DNA of 64,000 nt from assembly GCA_913065105.1 (NCBI GenBank), contig CAJXZZ010000001.1, positions 31,198 to 95,197 on the forward strand. The letters are read 5' to 3'. Both the position numbers and the translations under genes were made by a program. Below, piece after piece: positions 10,039 through 21,958 of the stretch. The DNA is from an uncultured Gammaproteobacteria bacterium. GTDB lineage: Bacteria; Pseudomonadota; Gammaproteobacteria; SZUA-229. Position 1 is the stretch's first letter, and the number at the start of each line of letters is the position of its first letter. Under the pieces are notes generated by a model. The model was not told where the DNA came from and did not search any database. It saw only the letters and a program-made list of their open reading frames with translations.

Positions 10039-11058
10039 TTAGTGTTTTTTACGTTGATACTTATCAACGGCTTTTTCATGATCTTTTAAATTAGTAGAAA
10101 ATACATGGCGACCAGACCCGTCGCCGTAAGCGACAAAATATAGATATTCGGTTTTATCAGGATGTAATGTTGCATGTATGGCCTCTCTGCCCGCTAATGC
10201 AATGGGCGTGGGGGGCAGACCGTAACGTGTATAGGTATTATACGGGGTATCGTTACGTAAATCTTTGAAGCGGATATTGCCGTCATAGTTTTTTATGCCG
10301 TAGATAACGGTGGGGTCAGTCTGCAGACGCATTCTTGTACGCAGACGATTGACGAACAGGCCGGCGATCAATGGTCGCTCTGTAGCAACCGCGCTTTCTT
10401 TTTCAACGATGGACGCCAAAATCAATGCTTCATATGACGTTTTAAATGGCAGATTTTCTTCACGCTGTTGCCATTCTTCTTCGAGGATATCCTGCATTCT
10501 TTTATAAGCACGCGTAAGTAACTCAGTGTCTGTAATACCGCGTGAGATATGGTATGTGTCCGGATAAAAACGTCCTTCAGGATGTTCGCCCTCATGCCCC
10601 AGGATTTTCATTATTTCTTCATCAGATAATCCTGCTAATTCAAGCGTGATGTTTGGATCCTGCTGGACGACTTTTAATACCTGTCGAAAGGTAAATCCTT
10701 CGATCAAGGTGATGTTATGTTTGACGACATTACCGGCAACCATGTTATCGAGTAATTCAGCGAGTGACATTCCAGGGGAGATAATATATTCACCCGCCTG
10801 CAGCCGGGTTTCCTGTCTATTTATTTTCCCCCAGATAAGGAAATAATTTTTCTGTTCAAGTAAATCTTTTTCAATTAACAGGTTTGCCAGCGTCCGAATC
10901 GACGAACCTCTGGAAAAAATAATATTTTCTGATTGCGACAGCTTTAATTCCGAATGCATCTGAGAATAAATTTTTGCTGAGAAATAAAATACTATTACCA
11001 ACAGGATACAGGCTATAGCTACTACTACAGGCAATGCTTTATTAAATGACTTGAACAT
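10039..11058 (-). CDS. mltG: Endolytic transglycosylase MltG (YceG-like)
   Basis: 339 aa; ILASIVEKES, RLQTDPTVIYG, NTYTRYGLPPTPIA; overlaps pabC by 17 nt. Confidence 0.93.
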   Translation of the reverse strand: MFKSFNKALPVVVAIACILLVIVFYFSAKIYSQMHSELKLSQSENIIFSRGSSIRTLANLLIEKDLLEQKNYFLIWGKINRQETRLQAGEYIISPGMSLAELLDNMVAGNVVKHNITLIEGFTFRQVLKVVQQDPNITLELAGLSDEEIMKILGHEGEHPEGRFYPDTYHISRGITDTELLTRAYKRMQDILEEEWQQREENLPFKTSYEALILASIVEKESAVATERPLIAGLFVNRLRTRMRLQTDPTVIYGIKNYDGNIRFKDLRNDTPYNTYTRYGLPPTPIALAGREAIHATLHPDKTEYLYFVAYGDGSGRHVFSTNLKDHEKAVDKYQRKKH

Positions 11059-11911
11059 GATCTTCTTTTGTTTTTAGTAAATTACTATAGATTATTTTTG
11101 TAATCGTCTGTTGCTTATAAAAAGTATCGCCAATTTTATTAACCGACCTGATACCGAATAGACTGTTGCTGATAAATATCTCTTCCATAGCGAGCAGATC
11201 ATCAAGACTGATATCAAGCGTCGATAGCGGTATATTATTTCTATCGGCTGCGTCGATTATCATATCACGCATTATTCCATTAACACCCGATCGACTGAGG
11301 TCAGGTGTGTATATTTGATTATCTCTTATCGCAAACAGATTACTCATGGTGCCTTCGATAACATGTCTATTAGCATCGAGCATCAGACCATCGATAAAAT
11401 TATTGTTGGCAGTATCAGGCCATTCATTTCTTGCCAATACATTTTCCAGTCGATTTAGATGCTTTACTCCGGCAAGGCTCTCGTTGATAGAAACTTGCTG
11501 TTTGCATATATATAACTCACCCGATATTAACTGCTCTGATAATAGTGACGAATAGTCCGATGTTAACTTCGATAAAAAAACAAGTCGATTTTCGCTTGTC
11601 TTTTTTGGCATAACATAACCACGTTCGCTGCTACCGCGTGTAAGGATTATTTTTATTGAACAGGCAGCAGGATCTATACTTTCATTTCCCTGTAACAAAG
11701 ATCTAATGTCGCTGAGAAAAGTCTGCTCATCAGGACAGTTTAATTTTAATTTACTAGCGGACCTCTGAAGTCGCAGATAGTGCTGGGACCAGTAGAACAA
11801 CCTATTGTTTTCACATAGTATGGTTTCAAATAACCCATCGCCGTAATGAATCGCCCGGTCATTTATAGTTAAGAAGTCGGCCGTTACGCCATTGATCAGA
11901 GTTTTAGTCAT
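11042..11911 (-). CDS. pabC: Aminodeoxychorismate lyase
   Basis: 289 aa; class IV aminotransferase fold motifs (HYGDGLFETI, EGTMSNLF); between pabB and mltG. Confidence 0.9.
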   Translation of the reverse strand: MTKTLINGVTADFLTINDRAIHYGDGLFETILCENNRLFYWSQHYLRLQRSASKLKLNCPDEQTFLSDIRSLLQGNESIDPAACSIKIILTRGSSERGYVMPKKTSENRLVFLSKLTSDYSSLLSEQLISGELYICKQQVSINESLAGVKHLNRLENVLARNEWPDTANNNFIDGLMLDANRHVIEGTMSNLFAIRDNQIYTPDLSRSGVNGIMRDMIIDAADRNNIPLSTLDISLDDLLAMEEIFISNSLFGIRSVNKIGDTFYKQQTITKIIYSNLLKTKEDHVQVI

Positions 11912-13332
11912 CGTTTGAAAATTTTCAATAGCCCTTTGGCTTTGGCACGTGTTTCTTCCAGCTCTTTTTCTGCAATAGAATCACTTACTATGCCACCGCC
12001 TGCTCTAAATGTAATCGTGTTATTTTCACCCCGTGTATCGCGGACCATGGTACGTATCAGAATATTGAAATCCATACTGCCGTCATTATTGATGTATCCT
12101 AACGAACCTGTGTAAGCGCCCCTGGCATGCTGCTCCATTTCTGCCAGTATTTCGATACAGTGGACTTTGGGACAACCAGTGATGGTGCCACCGGGAAAAA
12201 CCGAGCGCAGCACATCTATCGGAGATTTATCGTCGGCCAGCTCACCGCGCACATTCGATACGATATGATGCACATGCTGCCAGCTTTCTAACACCATTAA
12301 TTCATCGACTTCTATCGATCCTGGACGACATACGCGTCCCAGATCATTACGTTCTAGATCAATCAGCATTATGTGCTCAGCCTGCTCTTTAGGATGAGCC
12401 AGTAGTTCTCTGGCTAATGCATCGTCACTTTGTGGATTACTATCGCGCGGTCTGGTGCCTGCTATCGGTCTTGTCTCAACTATACCGTTTTTCAATGAAA
12501 TCAGTCGTTCTGGTGACGAGCTGATGATGGTCATATTTTGTAAACAGGCCAAAGCCGCAAAAGATGAAGGGTTTTGTTTTGATAGAACATCAAATAAAAC
12601 GGAATCATCAACATGATGTTTTAATGTTGCTTGCCACTGCCTGGATAAATTAGCCTGAAAAATATCACCGTCGAGAATGTACTGTTTTATTGTCTCAACC
12701 TGATCTAGATACGGCTGCGTGTCATCTTCAACAAGGGTCTCGATTTCTATTTGTACATTTTTCTGTTCTGCTGGTGATCCAACATCACTTTGACTGATGA
12801 TTTTTAAATAATCCTGCTCCAGTTCATCAAGTAAATATTCATATTTATCTTCAGCAATGGCAAGCAGTCGATGATTTTTTTTATCAAAAATAATAGCGGC
12901 GGGACAGCGTGCCGCGACGGCAAGTGGTTGGCCATCAGGCAATGTGGGTAATGACAGGCAGGGTTCAATCTCTTCGGCTATCTCGTACGATAGATAAACG
13001 AACCAGCCACCGGTAAAAGGTAAAGTATCCTGATCGATGGATGCAGCTTTTTTGTTATCCTGGTAGAGTTTTTCAAGCGTATTAAAAAATCCTGAAGAAA
13101 GGCTAACGTCGTCATCTGTACAGCTGAGTGTCTTATCAGAGCTAAGACTGAGAAAGTATTGCGGGCAGGCAATTAAAATATCATATTGCGTATTATTCTG
13201 CCTGCTGGCACTGCTTAGCAATAGATAAGGATAACGTTGTGAATCAAACTGGTTGAATAAACTTAAGTTCGGTATATCAACGCCAGGATGATGCAGATTT
13301 TGTGTTGATAGTAGCCGCGTTTTAAATGACAC
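11908..13332 (-). CDS. pabB: Aminodeoxychorismate synthase component I
   Basis: 474 aa; chorismate-binding motifs (SSPERLISLKNG, ETRPIAGTRPR, DLERNDLGRVC, FPGGTITGCPK, RAGGGIVSDS). Confidence 0.92.
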   Translation of the reverse strand: MSFKTRLLSTQNLHHPGVDIPNLSLFNQFDSQRYPYLLLSSASRQNNTQYDILIACPQYFLSLSSDKTLSCTDDDVSLSSGFFNTLEKLYQDNKKAASIDQDTLPFTGGWFVYLSYEIAEEIEPCLSLPTLPDGQPLAVAARCPAAIIFDKKNHRLLAIAEDKYEYLLDELEQDYLKIISQSDVGSPAEQKNVQIEIETLVEDDTQPYLDQVETIKQYILDGDIFQANLSRQWQATLKHHVDDSVLFDVLSKQNPSSFAALACLQNMTIISSSPERLISLKNGIVETRPIAGTRPRDSNPQSDDALARELLAHPKEQAEHIMLIDLERNDLGRVCRPGSIEVDELMVLESWQHVHHIVSNVRGELADDKSPIDVLRSVFPGGTITGCPKVHCIEILAEMEQHARGAYTGSLGYINNDGSMDFNILIRTMVRDTRGENNTITFRAGGGIVSDSIAEKELEETRAKAKGLLKIFKR

Positions 13333-13396
13333 GGAAGATCTCGACTAGTGTTTAAGAGAACGACGGTTGAAAAAACGGTGATTAATGATCGAGAAT

Positions 13397-14638
13397 TTAA
13401 TCTAAGCGTTTAAAAATCAATGTTCCATTGGTGCCGCCGAAACCAAAGGAGTTGGATAAAGCATAATCAATTTTCATCTGGCGAGCAGTGTTAGGCACAT
13501 AATCCAGATCACAACCTTCACCTGGATTGTCTAAATTGATCGTTGGTGGCGCTACCTGATCTTTTATTGCCATCACAGAGAACACTGCTTCGATACCGCC
13601 TGCTGCACCTAATAGATGGCCTGTCATGGATTTAGTTGAACTTACAGCTACTTTGCTTGCATGCTCACCGAGCGCATTTTTTACTGCATTGGTCTCTGCA
13701 ACATCACCTGCAGGTGTTGAGGTGCCATGAGCGTTAACGTAATCGATAGCATCGGCATTGATGCCCGCATCTTTCATTGCCAGTTTCATGCATTTACCCG
13801 CACCACTACCATCTTGTACAGGCATGGTCATATGATACGCATCGCTGTTGTAACCAAAACCAGCGACCTCAGCATAGATTTTGGCACCACGGGCTTTGGC
13901 ATGTTCATACTCTTCTAAGACGAGAACACCGGCACCATCACCTAATACAAAACCATCTCGGTCTTTATCCCAGGGACGACTGGCAGCAGCAGGATCGTCG
14001 TTGCGAGTTGATAGTGCGCGTGCAGCAGCAAAACCGGCAATACCTAATGGTGATGACGCCATTTCAGCACCGCCAGCAAACATCACGTCAGCATCGCCGT
14101 AAGCGATAATCCTGGCAGACTCACCAATGCTGTGTGTGCCGGTAGAACAAGCGGTAACGATGGCGATATTAGGACCTTTCGCACCGTAACGGATAGAGAA
14201 GTTACCAGAAATCATATTGATGATTGAACCGGGGACAAAAAACGGAGAGATTTTACGTGGTCCACCGCTGTTCAGCTTCTCATTGTTGACTTCGATCATC
14301 GGCAGACCACCGATGCCAGAGCCAATGGCAACACCAATTCTTTCAGCATTCTCTTCGGTGATTTCGAGCCCGGAATCTTTTAAGGCCTCATCAGCTGCAA
14401 AAAGACCATAATGGATAAAGGTATCCATTTTTTTAAGATCTTTTGCCGGAATAACTGACGTGGCGTCAAAGTCTTTTACTGTGGCTGCTATTTTTGCCGA
14501 GAAATCGGTGGTGTCAAATTTATCAATCGCAATAACACCGCTTTTACCAGCAGTGATACTGTCCCACGCTTGTTTTAGATTATTACCAACTGGCGATACG
14601 ATACCTAGACCAGTTACAACAACGCGACGATGTGACAA
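13397..14638 (-). CDS. fabF: Beta-ketoacyl-ACP synthase II
   Basis: 413 aa; [45 protein letters not shown]. Confidence 0.95.
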   Translation of the reverse strand: MSHRRVVVTGLGIVSPVGNNLKQAWDSITAGKSGVIAIDKFDTTDFSAKIAATVKDFDATSVIPAKDLKKMDTFIHYGLFAADEALKDSGLEITEENAERIGVAIGSGIGGLPMIEVNNEKLNSGGPRKISPFFVPGSIINMISGNFSIRYGAKGPNIAIVTACSTGTHSIGESARIIAYGDADVMFAGGAEMASSPLGIAGFAAARALSTRNDDPAAASRPWDKDRDGFVLGDGAGVLVLEEYEHAKARGAKIYAEVAGFGYNSDAYHMTMPVQDGSGAGKCMKLAMKDAGINADAIDYVNAHGTSTPAGDVAETNAVKNALGEHASKVAVSSTKSMTGHLLGAAGGIEAVFSVMAIKDQVAPPTINLDNPGEGCDLDYVPNTARQMKIDYALSNSFGFGGTNGTLIFKRLD

Positions 14639-14705
14639 ATTAAGCCTCTTTGATAATTAAGAGAAATCACGATGATTAATCATGATTTTTAGTTTTAACA
14701 CTTAA

Positions 14706-14737
14706 AACGGCAACTGTACGAATGTAAAGTTGCCGTT
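14706..14737 (-). terminator. Terminator/attenuator-like hairpin between acpP and fabF
   Basis: Perfect 10-bp inverted repeat AACGGCAACT-N12-AGTTGCCGTT; on the minus strand it is followed by TTAAG, giving a short 4-T run. Confidence 0.55.
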
Positions 14738-14782
14738 AGGAAGTCTCTGATCACGCCGTGTTCAGAGCCTCTTATGAGCTAT

Positions 14783-15019
14783 TTAGCTTGAGTGTGCGTT
14801 TACGTAGTCAATTGCTTGCTGAATGGTTGTAATGTTTTCAGCTTCTTCGTCAGGAATTTCACACTCGAACTCTTCTTCCAGAGCCATAACCAATTCTACT
14901 GTGTCCAGTGAATCTGCACCTAAGTCGTCAACAAATGATGCTTCATTTGTTGCCTGTTCTTCAGTTGCACCTAATTGTTCAATGACAATTTTACGAACGC
15001 GTTCTTCAGCTGTGCTCAT
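14783..15019 (-). CDS. acpP: Acyl carrier protein
   Basis: 78 aa; [20 protein letters not shown] phosphopantetheine site. Confidence 0.97.
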   Translation of the reverse strand: MSTAEERVRKIVIEQLGATEEQATNEASFVDDLGADSLDTVELVMALEEEFECEIPDEEAENITTIQQAIDYVNAHSS

Positions 15020-15269
15020 CTATTTTTCCTCTAGTTTTGGTCCAAATGACCAATATGAAAATCTGTTTAATATAGGTATTTCGAGTTGCGCGGTATTCTA
15101 GTGAATTCGAGCGGTAGTTACCAGTTAAATTCTACAAATAATGTTCGCATTACATTAATATCATTATACCTATACTTAACAGTAAGTTAGTTGCATTATC
15201 TAATGTAAATTATTATTTAATATGCCGATTTATATTAAAAATAGTTGGCTATTTTAGTCCATAACCCGT

Positions 15270-16013
15270 CTATGGCATATACATTCCACCATTTACATTG
15301 ATCGTCTCGCCGGTAATATAAGCTGCTGCCGGACTTGCCAGGAAAGCAACAGCGGCTGCAATATCAGCTGGATCCCCTAAACGGTTTAGCGGAATTTGAT
15401 CGATCAATGTTTTTCTTTGTTCTTCTGGCAACTCTTTTGTCATGTCGGTATCAATAAACCCGGGAGCAACACAGTTTACAGTGACATTCCTCGAGCCTAT
15501 TTCACGTGCTAATGATTTGGTAAAACCTAACATGCCCGCTTTTGTTGCGGAGTAATTCGTTTGACCCGGATTACCGGTTAAACCGACTACCGATGATATG
15601 TTTATGATCCGGCCTTTTCTGGCTTTCATCATGCTGCGTACGACCGCTTTCGACAGGCGGTAGATCGACGTTAAATTCGTGTTGATGATGTCATCCCATT
15701 GATCTTCTTTCATCATCATCAATAGATTATCTTTAGTGATGCCAGCATTGTTGACCAGTATGGATACAGCGCCAAACTCTTCGCTAATAGCTTTCATTAC
15801 TGCTGCGATAGAATCCGCATCCGTTACATTCAAACACATGCCTTTACCACCAATGTCAGATAAATAAGCACTTATATTATCTGCACCCGTGTCTGAAGTT
15901 GCCGTACCGATTACGGTTGCACCCATTGAAGCCAGCTGCTCAGCAATGGCCTTTCCGATACCGCGACTTGCACCAGTAACCAGTGCGATTTCACCTTCTA
16001 ATTCTTTACTCAT
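15270..16013 (-). CDS. fabG: 3-oxoacyl-ACP reductase
   Basis: 247 aa SDR; VTGASRGIGKAIA, NNAGITKD, YSATKAGMLGF. Confidence 0.95.
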   Translation of the reverse strand: MSKELEGEIALVTGASRGIGKAIAEQLASMGATVIGTATSDTGADNISAYLSDIGGKGMCLNVTDADSIAAVMKAISEEFGAVSILVNNAGITKDNLLMMMKEDQWDDIINTNLTSIYRLSKAVVRSMMKARKGRIINISSVVGLTGNPGQTNYSATKAGMLGFTKSLAREIGSRNVTVNCVAPGFIDTDMTKELPEEQRKTLIDQIPLNRLGDPADIAAAVAFLASPAAAYITGETINVNGGMYMP

Positions 16014-16056
16014 TTTATTAAAAAACCTTGTTATAAGTTAATTATTTAACTCTGGT

Positions 16057-17007
16057 TCACTCAACAGACATTGAGTCCAGGAATTTTTGCATAGATGCCA
16101 TTGAATCCAGCGAATAACTTTTTACTTCTTTGTTTATCCGACGTGTCAGACCTCCTAATACTTTACCCGGTCCACATTCGACTACTACGTCAGCACCATC
16201 ACTGATAATCTGTACCGTATGAGTCCATTGCACCGGGTTGTACAATTGTTTAACCAGCGCTTCACGTATGGCATCAGGGGCATCATGTGATTTTGCGTCT
16301 ACGTTATGTATCACCTGAATCTTAGGTGTTTTGATTGTGACACCTTTGAGATATTCAGCCAGCTCATCCGCTGCCGGTTTCATTAATGAACTGTGTGAAG
16401 GTACGCTTACAGGTAACGGTAATGCGCGTTTTGCACCTTCTTCTTTTAACAGCTCCATCGCCTTGTTGACAGCATCCGTCGCACCGGCAATAACGACCTG
16501 TCCAGGTGAGTTGAAGTTGACTGCTTCTACCGGAGAACCGGTATCACTGCTTACCTGCTCACAGATCTTAATGATAGCCTCATCATTTAAACCGATGATA
16601 GCTGCCATCGCACCCTCGCCTTCAGGTACCGCAGCCTGCATCAGCTGACCACGCTTAGACACCAGTTTAATGGCGTCCTCAAAGTCCAGTGCCTCTGCGG
16701 CAACCAATGCTGCATATTCACCCAGACTATGACCGGCAAATACCATTGGCGTCAACATGCATTGCTGCGCCATAACACGCATAACCGCAATGTCCGCAGC
16801 CAGCATGATCGGTTGTGTTATTTCGGTTTTATTAATTTTTTCTACAGGACCGTTGCAGACGATATCCCAGCAGTCATAACCTAATATATCGGATGCCTGC
16901 TTAAAGGTTTCTTCGATCTGCGGCCATATCTCTGCGTAATCAGCCAGCATACCAATTGACTGCGACCCCTGACCAGGGAAGATAACAACAATATTCATTC
17001 CGTCCAT
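16057..17007 (-). CDS. fabD: Malonyl-CoA:ACP transacylase
   Basis: 316 aa; FPGQGSQ, AGHSLGEYAAL, VPSHSSLM, VECGPGKVL. Confidence 0.95.
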   Translation of the reverse strand: MDGMNIVVIFPGQGSQSIGMLADYAEIWPQIEETFKQASDILGYDCWDIVCNGPVEKINKTEITQPIMLAADIAVMRVMAQQCMLTPMVFAGHSLGEYAALVAAEALDFEDAIKLVSKRGQLMQAAVPEGEGAMAAIIGLNDEAIIKICEQVSSDTGSPVEAVNFNSPGQVVIAGATDAVNKAMELLKEEGAKRALPLPVSVPSHSSLMKPAADELAEYLKGVTIKTPKIQVIHNVDAKSHDAPDAIREALVKQLYNPVQWTHTVQIISDGADVVVECGPGKVLGGLTRRINKEVKSYSLDSMASMQKFLDSMSVE

Positions 17008-17068
17008 TTATTTACCTTATTCATTTTAATGGAGATTTTTATTTTAATTATTAGAACGTTTAATAATA

Positions 17069-17872
<804 letters not shown>

Positions 17873-17940
17873 CTATGACCCCAAGGCTTTTTATTATTTT
17901 TGTAGTTTGCCATTATATAACTTTGAACAAAACAAATATT

Positions 17941-18043
17941 TTACCGCAGAGGCGCAGAGACGCTGAGGAAACAAATCTTGATCATTTATTGCGCCGTAGG
18001 CGCAACTAGTAAAAAACTCTGCGTCTCCGCGCCTCTGCGGTGA
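17941..18043. repeat. Long imperfect palindrome, CCGCAGAG family, copy 1 (dapB-dnaJ intergenic)
   Basis: Arms 17943-17967 and 18017-18041 match at 23/25 as inverted repeat; inner hairpin TGCGCC-GTA-GGCGCA at 17990-18004. Confidence 0.85.
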
Positions 18044-18052
18044 ATAATTCTT

Positions 18053-19177
18053 TTACGCTTTCAACTCATCAAAGAATTTTTTCATACGGTCACCCCAGGA
18101 CGCATTTTGCGGACTATGTTGTTTGCCATCCTGCTGAATTGATTTTTCAAATTCTTTGAGCAAATCTTTCTGTTTATTGCTTAATTTTACCGGTGTTTCG
18201 ACATTGACCCGGCATAACAGATCGCCGGTCGCGCCACCTCTAACTGGTTTAACGCCTTTACCACGCATACGGAAAGATTTGCCCGTCTGTGTTTCTGCAG
18301 GGATTTTCAGTCGAAGCTTGCCATTGAGTGTTGGTACTTCAATTTCACCACCTAATGCTGCAGTGCCCAGAGATATCGGCATTTCACAGAACAGATCATT
18401 ATCATCACGGCTGAAAATGGCATGTGGTTTAACGTGCATCTGAACGTATAAATCGCCATTTTGTGCGCCTTGCTCACCCGCCTCGCCTTCATTTGCGAGA
18501 CGAATTCTATCGCCGGTATCAACACCTGCAGGCACTTTGACGGAGAGTGTTTTCTGTTCCTGTTTACGACCCTGTCCATGACAGTCATTGCATGGGTCAG
18601 AGATCATCTTACCTTTACCTCGACATTGCGGACAGGTTTGCTGTACTGCGAAAAAACCCTGTTGCATACGAACCTGACCTGCACCACCACAGGTTGTACA
18701 GGTTGTCGCTGATGTGCCTTTTTTTGCACCACTGCCAGAACATGTCTTACAGCCGACCAAAGTAGGCACACGAATTTTGACCTCGGTACCAAAAACCGCG
18801 TCTTCTAGAGATAATTCAAGATTATATTGAAGATCAGAACCACGTTGTACACGCTGACTACGACGACCACCACCAAAAATATCACCAAAAACGTCACCGA
18901 AAGCATCTTCAAATCCACCGCCACCGCCTGACTGACCTCGCATTGATGGATCAACGCCTGCATGTCCGTACTGGTCATAAGCAGCACGTTTATTGGCATC
19001 AGAAAGTATCTCGTAGGCTTCTTTAGCTTCTTTAAATTTTTCTTCTGCCTCTTCCGAATCATCGGTATTACGATCTGGATGATGTTTCATCGCAAGACGG
19101 CGATACGCCTTTTTTAAGTCGGCATCGCTAGCATCGCGGGATGCACCTAATGTTTCGTAATAATCTTTTTTTGACAT
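18053..19177 (-). CDS. dnaJ: Chaperone DnaJ
   Basis: 374 aa; J-domain HPD, G/F region, four CxxCxGxG-type repeats. Confidence 0.97.
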   Translation of the reverse strand: MSKKDYYETLGASRDASDADLKKAYRRLAMKHHPDRNTDDSEEAEEKFKEAKEAYEILSDANKRAAYDQYGHAGVDPSMRGQSGGGGGFEDAFGDVFGDIFGGGRRSQRVQRGSDLQYNLELSLEDAVFGTEVKIRVPTLVGCKTCSGSGAKKGTSATTCTTCGGAGQVRMQQGFFAVQQTCPQCRGKGKMISDPCNDCHGQGRKQEQKTLSVKVPAGVDTGDRIRLANEGEAGEQGAQNGDLYVQMHVKPHAIFSRDDNDLFCEMPISLGTAALGGEIEVPTLNGKLRLKIPAETQTGKSFRMRGKGVKPVRGGATGDLLCRVNVETPVKLSNKQKDLLKEFEKSIQQDGKQHSPQNASWGDRMKKFFDELKA

Positions 19178-19217
19178 AATTTTTATTCGTAAATACGTAT
19201 TAAACTAAAAACCAAAC

Positions 19218-19293
19218 AACCGCAGGGGCGCGGAAGCATAGAAGAAAATGAATAAAACTTTTTCATCTGCTATGCCTCCGCACCCCTGCGGTT
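19218..19293. repeat. Long imperfect palindrome, related to the CCGCAGAG family, copy 2 (dnaK-dnaJ intergenic)
   Basis: Arms 19218-19244 and 19267-19293 match at 24/27; begins 12 nt past the dnaK stop. Confidence 0.85.
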
Positions 19294-19304
19294 AACTTGT
19301 TATG

Positions 19305-21221
19305 TTATTTGTCGTCTTTGCTTTCTTTAACTTCTTCAAATTCAGCATCGACTACATCGTCATCAGCCGCCGCTTCACCTTCGGCAGCTGGCTCACCGGC
19401 CTGCGCCTGTTCTGCATAAGCTTTTTCAGCAATCTTGCCAGCAACTTCGCTTAAAGCTTCTGTTTTTGCTTCGATGACTTCTTTATCATCACCGTCCAAT
19501 GCGGCTTTTAATTCAGAGATAGCCGTTTCAGCCGCCGCTTTTTCATCAGCTTCTACTTTATCACCAAGATCTTTAATAGACTTTTCAGTCGCATGGATCA
19601 TGTTTTCAGCTGTATTTTTTGCGGTAACTAATGCATGTGCCTGTTTATCTTCATCAGCATGGGCTTCAGCATCTTTAATCATCTGATCGACTTCTTCATC
19701 AGACAGACCGCTTGATGCTTTGATCACGATAGACTGCTCTTTACCCGTCGCTTTGTCTTTTGCTGATACGTTCAGGATACCGTTGGCATCGATATCAAAA
19801 GCCACTTCGATCTGTGGCACACCGCGTGGTGCAGGTGGAATATCACTTAAGTCGAAACGACCTAAGGATTTATTACCGGTAGCCATCTCACGTTCACCCT
19901 GTAATACGTGAACAGTCACTGCGCCTTGATTGTCATCTGCAGTTGAGAATACCTGTGATGCCTTAGTCGGAATCGTGGTGTTTTTCTCAACCAGTTTAGT
20001 CATTACACCACCCATGGTTTCGATACCCAGAGATAGAGGTGTTACGTCTAATAATAAGATGTCGTTAACATCGCCGCCTAGTACACCACCTTGAATCGCT
20101 GCGCCCATGGCAACCGCTTCATCAGGGTTTACGTCTTTACGAGGCTCTTTACCGAAGAAAGCCTGTACTTCTTCCTGCACCTTAGGCATACGTGATTGAC
20201 CACCGACAAGGATAACGTCGTCGATGTCGCTAAGCGATAAACCAGAATCTTTAAGTGCTTGTTTACAAGGTTCGATAGTGCGAGCGATTAACTCATCAAC
20301 CAGGCTTTCCAGTTTGGCGCGAGTCAATTTGATGTTTAAATGTTTTGGTCCAGACGCATCAGCAGTAATGTAAGGCAGATTAACGTCTGTTGACTGTGTT
20401 GAAGACAACTCGATCTTGGCTTTTTCTGCTGCTTCTTTTAAGCGCTGCAGTGCTAATGGATCGTTGTGTAAATCAAAACCGTTATCTTTCTTGAATTCAT
20501 CAGCCAGATAATCGATCAGACGTGTATCAAAGTCTTCTCCACCAAGGAAGGTATCACCATTAGTCGCCAGTACCTCAAATTGATGTTCACCGTCGATCTC
20601 AGCAATCTCGATGATAGATACGTCAAAAGTACCACCACCCAGGTCATAAACAACAATCTTGGAATCGCCGCGGTTTTTGTCCATGCCGTAAGCAAGGGCT
20701 GCCGCTGTGGGCTCATTGATAATACGTTTTACATCGAGACCGGCGATACGGCCAGCGTCTTTTGTTGCCTGACGCTGTGAGTCATTAAAATAAGCAGGTA
20801 CCGTAATAACGGCTTCTGTCACTTCATGACCGAGATATTCTTCTGCAGTACGTTTCATTTTTTGCAGGATACGCGCTGAAACTTCAGGCGCCGCCATCTT
20901 GTTGCCTTTAGCTTCTACCCAGGCATCACCGTTATCAGCTTTAACAATATTGTAGGGAACAAGCTTGATGTCACGCTGAACAACTTCTTCATCAAAACGA
21001 CGGCCGATCAAACGTTTAACCGCGAAAATGGTATCTTTTGGATTAGTTACTGACTGGCGTTTAGCAGGTGAACCTACAACCACTTCATCATCTGTGTAAG
21101 CGACAACAGAAGGCGTGGTACGCTCGCCTTCACTATTTTCAAGAACCTTCACTGAACCACCGTCCATGACAGCGACACAAGAGTTGGTTGTACCTAAATC
21201 TATACCTATAATTTTAGCCAT
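19305..21221 (-). CDS. dnaK: Chaperone DnaK (Hsp70)
   Basis: 638 aa; [36 protein letters not shown]. Confidence 0.98.
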   Translation of the reverse strand: MAKIIGIDLGTTNSCVAVMDGGSVKVLENSEGERTTPSVVAYTDDEVVVGSPAKRQSVTNPKDTIFAVKRLIGRRFDEEVVQRDIKLVPYNIVKADNGDAWVEAKGNKMAAPEVSARILQKMKRTAEEYLGHEVTEAVITVPAYFNDSQRQATKDAGRIAGLDVKRIINEPTAAALAYGMDKNRGDSKIVVYDLGGGTFDVSIIEIAEIDGEHQFEVLATNGDTFLGGEDFDTRLIDYLADEFKKDNGFDLHNDPLALQRLKEAAEKAKIELSSTQSTDVNLPYITADASGPKHLNIKLTRAKLESLVDELIARTIEPCKQALKDSGLSLSDIDDVILVGGQSRMPKVQEEVQAFFGKEPRKDVNPDEAVAMGAAIQGGVLGGDVNDILLLDVTPLSLGIETMGGVMTKLVEKNTTIPTKASQVFSTADDNQGAVTVHVLQGEREMATGNKSLGRFDLSDIPPAPRGVPQIEVAFDIDANGILNVSAKDKATGKEQSIVIKASSGLSDEEVDQMIKDAEAHADEDKQAHALVTAKNTAENMIHATEKSIKDLGDKVEADEKAAAETAISELKAALDGDDKEVIEAKTEALSEVAGKIAEKAYAEQAQAGEPAAEGEAAADDDVVDAEFEEVKESKDDK

Positions 21222-21296
21222 TGCTGGTCTCCGATATTTTAGTTTTGCCGGCTTAACCCTGTTAAGTATTGGCAGTAATATTTGTTGTTAGTGTCT

Positions 21297-21324
21297 ATAT
21301 GGGGCTGCTTTTATTAAAACCAAG
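21297..21324 (-). promoter_or_regulatory. Candidate sigma-32 (RpoH) promoter upstream of dnaK
   Basis: Minus strand CTTGGT...CCCCATAT: the -10 fits CCCCATnT exactly, the -35 fits 4/6 of CTTGAA, spacing about 13-14 nt; about 75 nt upstream of the dnaK start. Confidence 0.55.
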
Positions 21325-21370
21325 CGATAAATCAGCCAATTACTTAATAAAATTGATGTTTTTAGTTTTT

Positions 21371-21958
21371 TTACTCAACTGCCTTGGAAACGATTACCAT
21401 CGCAGGGCGAATTAAGCGCTCATTAAGTGAATACCCCTTCTGCATCACCGCTAACACCGTGTTTGGCTCAACCTCGTCGCTGGGTTGCATGGTCATGGCC
21501 TGATGTCTGGCCGCATCAAATTTTTCGTTAAGCGGATCGATCTCTTCGATACCCAGTTTCTCCAGCATCTTCCCCAGCATGTTCATTGTTAATTCCATGC
21601 CTTCACGCAGACTTTCAGCACTGGCATCTTCAACGGTAAGACCCAATACCATACTATCTACCACGGGTAGCAGCTCGTTAACGAATTTTTCGATACCGAA
21701 TTTATGTGCGTTTTCCAGATCTTTGACGTTACGGCGGCGCAGGTTATCCATTTCTGCTTTGGTACGGATAAACTGGTCCCAGTTTTCACTGGCTTTTGCC
21801 TGTGCTTGCTCTAGCTGTGCTTCAAGGCTGTCTGCATTCTTTTCCGGGGATTCCAGTTTTTCTTCATTCTTATGTGCATCTTCAAGCTTCGCCTCATCTT
21901 TGTGCGAATCTTCCAGTTGTTCATGTACTTCATTTTGATCTTGTTTTTTAGCAGGCAT
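21371..21958 (-). CDS. grpE: Nucleotide exchange factor GrpE
   Basis: 195 aa; coiled-coil N-terminus, AEMDNLRRR, KFVNELLPVVDSM, GIEEIDPLNEKFDAARHQAM. Confidence 0.95.
   Translation of the reverse strand: MPAKKQDQNEVHEQLEDSHKDEAKLEDAHKNEEKLESPEKNADSLEAQLEQAQAKASENWDQFIRTKAEMDNLRRRNVKDLENAHKFGIEKFVNELLPVVDSMVLGLTVEDASAESLREGMELTMNMLGKMLEKLGIEEIDPLNEKFDAARHQAMTMQPSDEVEPNTVLAVMQKGYSLNERLIRPAMVIVSKAVE

Noticed and set aside
15032-15052. FadR operator upstream of acpP
   Set aside because: Half-sites TGGTC/GACCA are present but the 5-nt spacer does not match the known FadR site geometry; kept only as a generic hairpin.
18461-18765. ORFs antisense to dnaJ zinc-finger region (both frames)
   Set aside because: Shadow ORFs of the CxxCxGxG repeats in dnaJ.
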